A stretch of 5,577 nucleotides of DNA, from positions 1-5,577 of the forward strand of contig CAMOVV010000093.1 of NCBI GenBank assembly GCA_946627685.1, written 5' to 3'. The position numbers were made by a program, and so were the translations under genes. The notes below the pieces were generated by a model. That model did no database searches. It was given only the letters and a program-made list of their open reading frames with translations, and was not told the DNA's origin. This stretch comes from an uncultured Bacteroidales bacterium. GTDB taxonomy: Bacteria; Bacteroidota; Bacteroidia; Bacteroidales; UBA932. Position 1 is the first letter of the stretch, and the number at the start of each line of letters is the position of its first letter. Shown here piece after piece: positions 1-5,466 of the stretch.

Positions 1-221
1 TCCCGCACCGCCCATACCTTTTCGGGCAGCAGGTAGAACGCGAGCACAAGGCCGGTCAGCAGCGCTGTGACAAGGGCCGTCCTCCAGCGCCTGCGTTCTC
101 CGTCAACGGTCTTCTTTATGCCTTCCACCGCGCTCAGGCGGGCATTGGTCTCAATAAGGAACTGCCCCTCTTCAGGTGCCTGCGGTTTATTGTCTCTGAG
201 GAATTGTTCAATGTCCTTCAT
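1..221 (-). CDS. Small single-helix membrane protein after the ECF sigma factor, candidate sigma regulator (3' end outside window)
   Basis: The first 73 codons are visible; the gene continues past the left edge. It starts at an ATG inside the 3' end of the sigma gene and overlaps it by 14 bp, which suggests translational coupling. Residues 1-45 are hydrophilic (MKDIEQFLRDNKPQAPEEG...), with a basic cluster GERRRWR at 41-47, then one hydrophobic segment at about 48-65 ending in FYLL. The basic residues before the helix predict a cytoplasmic N-terminus. A short cytoplasmic head followed by a helix, encoded directly after a sigma factor, is the usual layout of Bacteroidota sigma-linked proteins such as the DUF5056 group and of many anti-sigma factors. 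No zinc-binding HxxxCxxC motif is present in the visible part, so it is not a ZAS-type anti-sigma factor. The regulatory role is inferred from position only. Confidence 0.8.
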   Translation of the reverse strand, partial: MKDIEQFLRDNKPQAPEEGQFLIETNARLSAVEGIKKTVDGERRRWRTALVTALLTGLVLAFYLLPEKVWAVR

Positions 222-693
222 GGCTCATTTGCTGTTTGATGTGGTCCCTGCCGACCGACAGGTAATACTTGACCGTCCCTGCGGGGGCCTGCATTATGGA
301 TGCGATTTCTTTCACGGGGAGGTCTTCGAAATAGTGCAGGACGATGGCCGTTCTCTCTTTTTCCGGAATCCTTGAAAGGGCTCGTTGCAGCTCTTCCTGG
401 GCGAAGGCGGAGTCCGAGGCGGTCCCGTCATCTAAATGCATGACTTCCGGGGCGTCGATGGGGGCCGCCGGGGAGGGGACCCGCCTGAGGTTGTCGATAA
501 AGGAATTATAAGCTATCCTGAAAAGCCAGGCTTTGAAATTTCCTGTGAAGCTGCCCGAACTCACATACGCCCGCACCAGCGCCTCCTGGGCGATGTCGTC
601 TGCCAGGGCGGAGTCTCCGCACAGCGATGCCAGGAACCGCCTCAGCTGTCCCTGACATTGCCTTACTTCAGAGATGAACCGCTCCCGGGTCAT
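208..693 (-). CDS. ECF-type RNA polymerase sigma factor (sigma-70 family)
   Basis: This 161-residue protein has the size and two-domain layout of ECF sigma factors, which direct RNA polymerase to a small set of promoters in response to a signal. Sigma region 2 covers about residues 14-72. It includes the core-binding motif DDIAQEALVRAY at 32-43 and the -10 recognition stretch FKAWLFRIAYNSFIDNLRR at 53-71. A variable linker (about 72-98) follows, then region 4 at about 100-155. There, IPEKERTAIVLHYFEDLPVKEIA leads into a helix-turn-helix with GTVKYYLSVGRDHIK at 139-153, close to the common GTVKSRLxRAR signature. The YY in place of SR is unusual and lies in the -35 recognition helix. The ATG is 3 bp after the upstream DUF6249-like gene, and the 3' end overlaps the next gene, so all three are probably co-transcribed. 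The target regulon is unknown. Confidence 0.95.
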   Translation of the reverse strand: MTRERFISEVRQCQGQLRRFLASLCGDSALADDIAQEALVRAYVSSGSFTGNFKAWLFRIAYNSFIDNLRRVPSPAAPIDAPEVMHLDDGTASDSAFAQEELQRALSRIPEKERTAIVLHYFEDLPVKEIASIMQAPAGTVKYYLSVGRDHIKQQMSHEGH

Positions 694-696
694 GAA

Positions 697-1143
697 TTAT
701 TCTTGCCTTGTAAGCTTCTTTTCTTCCGCTTCCATTTCCTTGGCCAGGATTTTCTGGCCGGTGAAAAAGACGATGAAGAGGGCCGCTCCGATGGCGAGCA
801 GGATGCTGCCGGAAATCGTTAAGGTAGGCACCGGACCGTCGATTTCGGAACCCCATCCTCCTGGCCAGTTGGGAATGAGTGCGATAAGGATGAAAGCAAC
901 GCCGATGATTGATGTGATGCAGGCCCATGCCAGGCGTTTGAGCTGCCTTTCCTTGATTGTGGTCACCTTGCTCCCGCTCTGGCTTTTGAAGAAATCAGTA
1001 TCGATTTCGGCTCCGTTTTCGATAGCTTTGAGCATGATTTCCGCCTTGCGGTTAGTCTCGTTCTGCTTGACCCGGCCTATCAGCCAGATGATAAGTACAG
1101 GCATTGCGACGCATACTCCGAGGACTGTTAAAACTTCTTCCAT
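697..1143 (-). CDS. DUF6249-like three-helix membrane protein, first gene of the sigma operon
   Basis: The 148-residue product has a hydrophobic segment at about 4-23 (with AMPVLIIWLIG), a cytoplasmic-looking charged stretch at 24-70, two more hydrophobic segments at about 71-91 and 107-128, and a charged C-terminal tail (KILAKEMEAEEKKLTRQE) likely to be helical. The stretch NRKAEIMLKAIENGAEIDTDFF at 31-52 after the first helix resembles the 'ENG/EKG-x-I-x-x-x-FF' pattern I associate with the DUF6249 family, which is common in Bacteroidota beside sigma-70-family genes; a profile search should confirm the assignment. No catalytic motif is visible. It is 3 bp upstream of the sigma factor and is the first gene of the operon, so it may take part in sensing or membrane sequestration. 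That role is inference. The start is the only reasonable ATG before helix 1. Confidence 0.88.
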   Translation of the reverse strand: MEEVLTVLGVCVAMPVLIIWLIGRVKQNETNRKAEIMLKAIENGAEIDTDFFKSQSGSKVTTIKERQLKRLAWACITSIIGVAFILIALIPNWPGGWGSEIDGPVPTLTISGSILLAIGAALFIVFFTGQKILAKEMEAEEKKLTRQE

Positions 1144-1172
1144 TGTATTACTGTAATTTAATGTTTGACTGT

Positions 1173-1186
1173 TCCCGATTCCGGGA
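1173..1186 (-). other. Small hairpin in the leader of the sigma operon
   Basis: TCCCG-ATTC-CGGGA on the plus strand is a perfect 5-bp inverted repeat with a 4-base loop. It lies 30-43 bases before the first codon of the DUF6249-like gene and just after the tentative promoter element. It could be an operator half-site pair or a 5' leader hairpin. It is short enough to occur by chance. Confidence 0.3.
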
Positions 1187-1192
1187 CGGTTA

Positions 1193-1200
1193 CAATACTA
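1193..1200 (-). promoter_or_regulatory. Tentative -7 element for the sigma operon
   Basis: On the minus strand TAGTATTG matches the Bacteroidota -7 consensus TAnnTTTG at five of six fixed bases and lies 49 bases before the start codon at 1143. No good TTTG stands 19-21 bp upstream; the nearest is TTTC with a 17-bp spacer. The same bases also give a TATAGT hexamer. Transcription from the upstream hydrolase/permease operon could instead continue into this one, because only 103 bp separate them and no strong terminator is seen. Confidence 0.3.
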
Positions 1201-1246
1201 TAACGCAAAAACCGCCCGAAAGGTTGGAAAAATTTTAATAGAAGAA

Positions 1247-2167
1247 TCACTTCCTTCTCCCGGCCAGAATGACCCCTGTGAGAATCGCCGCGCTGCCCGC
1301 AAGGGAGAGGGGAGAGAGCCTTTCCCCCAGAATCACCGCCGCTGAAATCAGGGTAAACACCGGATTCAGATAAACATAGTTGGTGGAAGTGACGTTCCCG
1401 AGGCGGGACATGGCCGCATTCCAGCCGATAAAGCAGGCGAGGGAGGCTATCAGGCCGAGGAACAGGAGGTTAAGATAGACGACCGGGCGGGAGAGGACTT
1501 CCGCGGGGAAGGGATTATCAGAGCCGAGAAGGAAGGGGATGATGGTGATAAGACCGTAGAAAAAGACCTTTCTGGTGGCGAAGACCGCCCCGTATTCCTT
1601 CGACATCTGGCCCATGAACAAACTGTATAGCGCCCAGCAGACGGCGGCCGAGATGGACAGAAGGTCCCCTTTCAGCGAGATTTCCATCCTTGACCCGTCG
1701 AAAACCACCATGGCCATTCCCGTGAGGGCGAGAATCGTGCCCCCGACAAGGGGAAAACCTATCTTAACGTCCTCCAGCCCCTGCGCGAACTTCCCTTTCA
1801 GGAGCCTTCGTCCGGCCAGGGTGAAAATGGCCGTTATGACCGGGGCGACGCACACCAGGAAGGCTACATTCGAGGCCTGGGTGTAGGCGAGGGCCGTGTT
1901 CTCGGTCCAGAAATAGAGGGAGCCTCCGGTGAGGCCGAGAAAGAGGAACACCAGCTCGTCTTTCCGGCTGCGGGAGAAAATCTTGACGCTGCCTTCAAGG
2001 AAGGACAGGACCCATATCCCTGCATAGGCCAGGATGAACCTGAGGACAAATATGGCTGAAGGGTCGAGACCTTCGTCGATAAGGGTTTTCGTGCAGACGA
2101 AGGTGACTCCCCAGACGGCCACGACCGCGAAGGCGACGAGGTGGTAGGGTAGCGTGCTTTTTGACAT
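1247..2167 (-). CDS. DMT-superfamily permease with two EamA domains
   Basis: This 306-residue inner-membrane protein has about ten hydrophobic helices arranged as two EamA repeats, roughly residues 8-157 and 167-304, the usual size for the family. Typical features are VWGVTFVCTK near the first helix (18-27), ENTALAYTQASNVAFLVCV in the first repeat (89-107), and in the second repeat WNAAMSRLGNVTSTNYVYLN (249-268) followed by AAVILGERLSPLSLAG (276-291), the conserved ending of the repeat. EamA proteins export or exchange small metabolites such as amino acids, purines or nucleotide sugars. The substrate cannot be told from sequence. The ATG lies 18 bp after the serine hydrolase stop codon and no promoter is seen between them, so the two genes probably share a transcript. 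The protein ends in a basic AGRRK tail. Confidence 0.95.
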   Translation of the reverse strand: MSKSTLPYHLVAFAVVAVWGVTFVCTKTLIDEGLDPSAIFVLRFILAYAGIWVLSFLEGSVKIFSRSRKDELVFLFLGLTGGSLYFWTENTALAYTQASNVAFLVCVAPVITAIFTLAGRRLLKGKFAQGLEDVKIGFPLVGGTILALTGMAMVVFDGSRMEISLKGDLLSISAAVCWALYSLFMGQMSKEYGAVFATRKVFFYGLITIIPFLLGSDNPFPAEVLSRPVVYLNLLFLGLIASLACFIGWNAAMSRLGNVTSTNYVYLNPVFTLISAAVILGERLSPLSLAGSAAILTGVILAGRRK

Positions 2168-2185
2168 CTGCGGCTGGATGGGGCC

Positions 2186-3241
2186 CTACAGGGCGGGAAG
2201 GAGATAATCCCAGAACAGATTGATTTCCTTCTGCATATCCATCACTTTCGCAGTTGCGGCTATGACAGCGTCCTTCTCCGGAATCACTACGATATACTGC
2301 CCGTAGGCTCCGTCGGCACGGTAGGCGCCATGGCGGCATCTCCACATCTGGTAGCCGTATCCCTGCACCCAGTCGCTGGTCTTTCCCATTTCGGCAGCCC
2401 TTTCGGGCCTGATGCCGGCGGGAACGGACGGGACCTGGAGAGAAGACGCTTCAGCCACCCATTCGGCCGGAAGAACCTCCTTGCCGTTCCATTTACCTCC
2501 CTGCAGGAACAGCTGTCCCATTTTTGCAAGGTCCTCTGTTTTGAGGTAAAGTCCCCATCCTCCGGTGTTTATGCCCTGCGGGCTTTCCTCCCAGCGGGGC
2601 TTTTCAATGTGCAGGGGCTCGAAAAGGCGCGGGGTGAGATAATCCACCACCTTCTCGCCCGTCACCTTCTGGACTATCGCGGAGAGCATATAAGTGCCGA
2701 CGCTGTTGTAGCAGAAGTAAGTCCCGGGAGCGTGTACCACGGGGATGGCGAGAAAGGCCTCCACCCAGTCGTCTTCCCGGCTGCGGATTTTCCCCGAAGG
2801 GTCGGTGTCATGCCCGCAGTTCATCGTCAGCAGGTCCCGCACGGTGATGGCCTCCAGGTTCGCCCTTTGGTCCTCCGGCAGGGCTTCCATGTCGGGAAGC
2901 TTGTCGGGGAAGAAACTGACGAGGCGGTCGGAGAGCGACAGTTTTCCCTCGCTTATGGCAAGGCCCACGGCCGTTGCGGTGAAAGTCTTGCTGACGGAGT
3001 GGAGAATGTGCGGAATGTCCGGGCCTGCCTCTCCGAACCATTTCTCCTTCAGGACTTTGCCATGCTGCAGAATCATGATGCTGTGCATGTTTACGGAGTC
3101 CCGTTCAATGGCTTGGAGATATTCGTCGAAGGCCTTGTCCAGGGTGGGGCCCGACTTTCCCCGGGGGAGGTCGGTGATAATCTTCTGGCCGCAGGATGCT
3201 ATGACCAGCGCGGCCGCCGTGATTGCGAGTATTCTTTTCAT
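2186..3241 (-). CDS. Lipoprotein serine hydrolase, beta-lactamase/penicillin-binding fold (PF00144 type)
   Basis: The 351-residue protein begins with a lipoprotein signal peptide: MKR, a hydrophobic core, and lipobox IASC with the modified cysteine at residue 17. It is therefore probably anchored in a membrane facing the periplasm. No acidic run follows the cysteine, so there is no clear surface-export signal. The catalytic SxxK motif is S82-V-S-K85 within ILHSVSKTFTATAVG. The second motif is Y178-N-S180 in FCYNSVGTYML, a YNS variant of the class C YxN. The third-motif region is DGAYGQYIVVIPEKD (310-324), which replaces the KTG of true beta-lactamases. The family includes esterases, D-amino-acid peptidases and peptidoglycan-related hydrolases; antibiotic resistance is not implied. 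It is the first gene of an operon with the EamA permease downstream, and is divergent from a second EamA gene. The ATG start fits the signal peptide. Confidence 0.95.
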   Translation of the reverse strand: MKRILAITAAALVIASCGQKIITDLPRGKSGPTLDKAFDEYLQAIERDSVNMHSIMILQHGKVLKEKWFGEAGPDIPHILHSVSKTFTATAVGLAISEGKLSLSDRLVSFFPDKLPDMEALPEDQRANLEAITVRDLLTMNCGHDTDPSGKIRSREDDWVEAFLAIPVVHAPGTYFCYNSVGTYMLSAIVQKVTGEKVVDYLTPRLFEPLHIEKPRWEESPQGINTGGWGLYLKTEDLAKMGQLFLQGGKWNGKEVLPAEWVAEASSLQVPSVPAGIRPERAAEMGKTSDWVQGYGYQMWRCRHGAYRADGAYGQYIVVIPEKDAVIAATAKVMDMQKEINLFWDYLLPAL

Positions 3242-3258
3242 ATCGTCTGGTTTTTTCC

Positions 3259-3266
3259 CAAAGATA
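3259..3266 (-). promoter_or_regulatory. -7 element of the hydrolase-permease operon
   Basis: The minus strand reads TATCTTTG, a full match to TAnnTTTG, placed 17 bases before the hydrolase ATG. The transcript leader would be very short. The position expected for the -33 TTTG (about 3286-3289) reads GCGG, so the upstream element is absent and the promoter may be weak or activator-dependent. Confidence 0.55.
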
Positions 3267-3283
3267 TGGATTTTTCCTTAAAC

Positions 3284-3370
3284 CTCCGCTCCCCGGTGCC
3301 ATTTATCCGAAGCGCCGCGGAAGGGGGAGCGCGGGGAGACTCCTGCCGGAGGCGGGCCGCGGCGGCGGTC
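3284..3370. repeat. GC-rich block with inverted repeats between divergent promoters
   Basis: This stretch is strikingly GC-rich compared with the AT-rich bases on both sides. It contains two perfect 8-bp inverted repeats: CGCTCCCC (3287-3294) with GGGGAGCG (3324-3331), and CGCCGCGG (3313-3320) with CCGCGGCG (3357-3364). The pairs interlock, because the second left arm lies in the loop of the first pair, so they cannot form a simple nested hairpin. A smaller CTCC/GGAG pair is at 3340-3351. It could hold regulator sites serving both divergent genes, or be non-functional GC-biased spacer. Confidence 0.5.
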
Positions 3371-3385
3371 TAAAACAATTAAAAT

Positions 3386-3416
3386 TTTGTGGATTTGGGG
3401 ATTAGTCCTATTTTTG
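3386..3416 (+). promoter_or_regulatory. Bacteroidota consensus promoter of the plus-strand permease
   Basis: TTTG (3386-3389), a 19-bp spacer and TATTTTTG (3409-3416) match the Bacteroides-type housekeeping promoter at every fixed position. Transcription should start a few bases after 3416, leaving a leader of roughly 12-18 bases before the GTG start at 3437. Confidence 0.8.
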
Positions 3417-3436
3417 GCGGCTGATAATAAGCCTTC

Positions 3437-4378
3437 GTGGTGAATCATTTAGGTGAGTTCATATCTCTTCTTGTCGCGGTCAGCTGGACGTTCTCGGCGT
3501 GGTATGCCGACAAATCCAGCCGGCGGATAGGTTCCCTTCCCACGAATGTCATCCGCCTGGCCATGGCCACGGTCTTTCTGGGAGCGCTGCTGTGGGTTTC
3601 CGTGGGGAAGCCGTATCCGGTTTATGCCGACAGGGATACGTGGATATGGATGGGCCTTTCCGCCATGGTGGGCTACGTTTTCGGTGATTTCTGCCTGTTC
3701 AACTGCTATCTCAGCATCGGACCGAGGTTCGGACAGCTTCTCATGACGCTCGCTCCTCCTGCCGCCGCAATCGCGGGCTGGGCCCTGCTGGGAGAGTCCC
3801 TTTCCTGGAAGTCTGCTTTTGCGATGGCCGTAACCCTCGGAGGTATAGCCATTTCCATTCTAAGCCGGGATAAGGACCACCATTTCCGGCTGACTCTTCC
3901 CCTTAAAGGTATTCTCCTTGGCGTAGGAGCCGGGGTGGGGCAGGGCGTCGGGCTTGTCCTCAGCAAGGTCGGCATGGAGTACTACAACGCCGCCGTCCCT
4001 TCCGGAGCTTCGGAAGCCACCATGTTCATGCTTCCTTTCGCCTCCACCATGATACGGGCAATCATCGGATTCGCAGGGTTTCTCCTCATTCTCTCGCTTA
4101 GGAAGGACGGTCTTCCGAGTCTCGGGAGAGCCGTCAGGGACGGGCAGGGGATGAAATACGCCTCCCTTCTGACCCTTTTCGGACCAGCTGTGGGAGTGTC
4201 CCTTTCCCTTATGGCCGTACGTTATGCCAATGCCGGGATAGCCTCCACCCTCATGGCCCTGACGCCGGTTCTCATAATCCTTCCCGACGCCCTCATCAAC
4301 AAAAAACGCATCAGCCTGAAAGAAATCGCAGGCGTCGCCGTCACCATGACCGGCGTCAGCCTCTTCTTCCTGCTCTGA
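3437..4378 (+). CDS. DMT-superfamily permease with two EamA domains, GTG start
   Basis: The 313-residue product has about ten membrane helices in two EamA repeats (about 5-142 and 155-313). Recognisable parts are SWTFSAWYADKSSRR after the first helix half (16-30), GDFCLFNCYLSIGPRFGQLL (83-102), LAPPAAAIAGWALLGESLSW (105-124), and in the second repeat FGPAVGVSLSLMAVRYANAG (248-267). It is only distantly similar to the other permease in the window, so this is not a recent duplication. An in-frame TAA at 3428 rules out any start further upstream, and the first ATG (codon 43) would delete the first helix, so translation must begin at GTG 3437 or the adjacent GTG 3440. There is no clear Shine-Dalgarno sequence, as usual in Bacteroidota. 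It has its own consensus promoter and a terminator candidate, so it is probably monocistronic. The substrate is unknown. Confidence 0.93.
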   Translation: MVNHLGEFISLLVAVSWTFSAWYADKSSRRIGSLPTNVIRLAMATVFLGALLWVSVGKPYPVYADRDTWIWMGLSAMVGYVFGDFCLFNCYLSIGPRFGQLLMTLAPPAAAIAGWALLGESLSWKSAFAMAVTLGGIAISILSRDKDHHFRLTLPLKGILLGVGAGVGQGVGLVLSKVGMEYYNAAVPSGASEATMFMLPFASTMIRAIIGFAGFLLILSLRKDGLPSLGRAVRDGQGMKYASLLTLFGPAVGVSLSLMAVRYANAGIASTLMALTPVLIILPDALINKKRISLKEIAGVAVTMTGVSLFFLL

Positions 4379-4380
4379 CG

Positions 4381-4411
4381 GACCTTGGCGAAGGTCGTGG
4401 TTGGCTTTTTT
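4381..4411 (+). terminator. Possible intrinsic terminator of the plus-strand permease
   Basis: GACCTT-GGCG-AAGGTC (4381-4396) is a perfect 6-bp stem with a 4-base loop directly after the stop codon. A run of six T follows at 4406-4411. The 9 bases between stem and T-run are more than in a textbook terminator, so its efficiency is uncertain. Confidence 0.45.
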
Positions 4412-4493
4412 GAAAGTCCCCGCCATTTCCCTTTACTTTTCCTTACGATCTTAACGTCATAATGTGTCAAAACCTCATCTGTAGTATCCTAAA

Positions 4494-4535
4494 GGTATAA
4501 AAAGAGGTGGCGCATCAAGTAATGGTGTGCCACCT
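4494..4535 (-). terminator. Intrinsic terminator of the AT-rich lipoprotein gene
   Basis: Arms AGGTGGCGCATCA (4505-4517) and TGGTGTGCCACCT (4523-4535) enclose the 5-base loop AGTAA. On the minus strand the seven outer pairs are perfect and CTTTTTAT follows the stem at once, about 20 bases after the lipoprotein stop codon. That is a good terminator for the minus-strand gene. As plus-strand RNA all 13 positions can pair, two as G-U, but no T-run follows on that side. Confidence 0.75.
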
Positions 4536-4550
4536 GATCGGTTTATCATT

Positions 4551-4563
4551 CTTTGTTACAAAG
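4551..4563. repeat. 13-bp palindrome over a stop codon
   Basis: CTTTGT-T-ACAAAG is perfectly palindromic apart from the central base. It includes the last codon and stop codon of the minus-strand lipoprotein gene and stands 15 bases from the terminator hairpin. It may add to 3'-end structure or be chance in AT-rich sequence. Confidence 0.4.
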
Positions 4564-5356
4564 TATTCAGGGTCTTACTCTTGCTTTTCTGTAAGTTCTC
4601 ATCATATTGCTTGGAAAGAGACATGAGAAGTTCCTCAAATACCGGATAACGATTTTTGCTATAAATCAAAAGGGTATGTTCAAAGAAGCCAGTCGATTTA
4701 GACCCGGGTTCCATATGGAAATACTCCTTATTCACATAGTCAAGTGCAATCTTTTCATTAGCCCAAGTTCGTTTCTCATCGGTCGTCGTAGTTACGGTTA
4801 TATCATCGCCGGTTTGTACTCTCGAATAGTAATACTTATAGTGTCCCTTCCCGTCACCATATTTCTCTTTGTAATGGTCAATGATATCATTTTCAATCTT
4901 ATCTTCTGGATAAAAAAAGATTGCGACCAAAGTATCATTTAAGAAGGCCATGTCAAATTTGTCGAATTCAAGGTCGCCGATTTTGATTCCGCTAAATTGA
5001 GGTTTTAGCTGCTTGATTCGTCCTTTAGCTTCCTTCGTTATCCATTTTTCTTTTTCAAAGCTGCTTGAGATGTCATCGTTCTTCGTTTTCCAGAAATCAT
5101 GTCCCCAGTGACCATTATACAAGTTCGATTTCCTGTCAAAGGAACTACTGCTGTTTTTGAAGTCTTTATCGTTTAAAGCATTCTTGAAAGTGGTCTTGTC
5201 AATGATAAATTGCCCCACCCCCTGCAAGTCAGCACAGGCAGCGAAAAGTTCTTCATCCGTTGGGTCGTAACTCTCATCAATGATTTCGGGCTTATCCACC
5301 TGAACATTGCATGACATGATTGCTAAAACAAGCAGTAAAAGGGGTATTTGTTTCAT
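4556..5356 (-). CDS. AT-rich lipoprotein of unknown function
   Basis: I do not recognise a named family. The 266-residue protein starts with a lipoprotein signal (MKQIPLLLLVLAIMSC, lipobox IMSC, cysteine 16), so the mature part should be lipid-anchored in the envelope. The rest is hydrophilic with no further membrane helix. An Asn/Lys/Ser-rich part at about 54-105 is followed by KIGDLEFDKFDMAFLNDTLVAIFFYP (125-150), then DHYKEKYGDGKGHYKYYY (160-177), a Thr-rich run VTTTTDEKRTWANEKIAL (188-205) and HTLLIYSKN (227-235). Alternating 'LNDTLVAIFF' and 'W-x-N-x-x-I-x-L' segments suggest a beta-rich fold, as in several uncharacterised Bacteroidota lipoproteins. GC is far below the neighbours: 15 of 60 bases in 4861-4920 and 20 of 60 in 4621-4680, against 40 of 60 in 3721-3780. 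It has a consensus promoter and its own terminator, so it is a stand-alone unit, possibly acquired horizontally. Confidence 0.9.
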   Translation of the reverse strand: MKQIPLLLLVLAIMSCNVQVDKPEIIDESYDPTDEELFAACADLQGVGQFIIDKTTFKNALNDKDFKNSSSSFDRKSNLYNGHWGHDFWKTKNDDISSSFEKEKWITKEAKGRIKQLKPQFSGIKIGDLEFDKFDMAFLNDTLVAIFFYPEDKIENDIIDHYKEKYGDGKGHYKYYYSRVQTGDDITVTTTTDEKRTWANEKIALDYVNKEYFHMEPGSKSTGFFEHTLLIYSKNRYPVFEELLMSLSKQYDENLQKSKSKTLNTL

Positions 5357-5387
5357 ATAAAAGAGATTAGGTGTTTATCAATCTATA

Positions 5388-5418
5388 CAAAGGTAGTTTT
5401 TTCCCGGGGAAGAGCAAA
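5388..5418 (-). promoter_or_regulatory. Bacteroidota consensus promoter of the AT-rich lipoprotein gene
   Basis: Read on the minus strand, TTTG (5418-5415), a 19-bp spacer and TACCTTTG (5395-5388) match every fixed position of the Bacteroides-type promoter. There are 31 bases between the -7 element and the ATG at 5356, so the transcript leader should be about 25 bases. Confidence 0.8.
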
Positions 5419-5423
5419 ACCAA

Positions 5424-5447
5424 CACATCTATTTCTTCGCAGATGTG
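5424..5447. repeat. Hairpin carrying repeat copy 1
   Basis: CACATCT (5424-5430) and AGATGTG (5441-5447) form a perfect 7-bp stem around a 10-base loop. The right side and loop contain TTTCTTCGCAGAT (5432-5444), which occurs again at 5494-5506. It lies just upstream of the lipoprotein promoter, so it could be a regulator site or the 3' end of an upstream transcript. Confidence 0.5.
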
Positions 5448-5466
5448 ACGATAATTCCACGTCGAA

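Noticed and set aside
1171..1176. GGGAAC on the minus strand as an ECF -35 box for autoregulation
   Set aside because: No matching ECF -10 motif stands at the right distance, and the transcript would start at about the first codon of the DUF6249-like gene.
1204..1225. AACC-N8-GGTT followed by T-run as a terminator for the first permease
   Set aside because: The stem is only 4 bp with an 8-base loop; too weak to call a terminator.
2330..3373. 347-codon plus-strand open frame across the hydrolase gene
   Set aside because: It is antisense to a gene with a clear signal peptide and catalytic motifs; its translation has low-complexity, shadow-like composition and no domain, and arises from high GC.
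3860..4426. 188-codon minus-strand open frame across the second permease
   Set aside because: It is antisense to a convincing ten-helix EamA protein; the translation is charged and Gly/His-rich with no recognisable motif.
4607..4942. 111-codon plus-strand open frame inside the AT-rich lipoprotein gene
   Set aside because: It is antisense to a gene with lipobox, promoter and terminator; its hydrophobic look follows from the complement of Lys/Asp-rich coding sequence.
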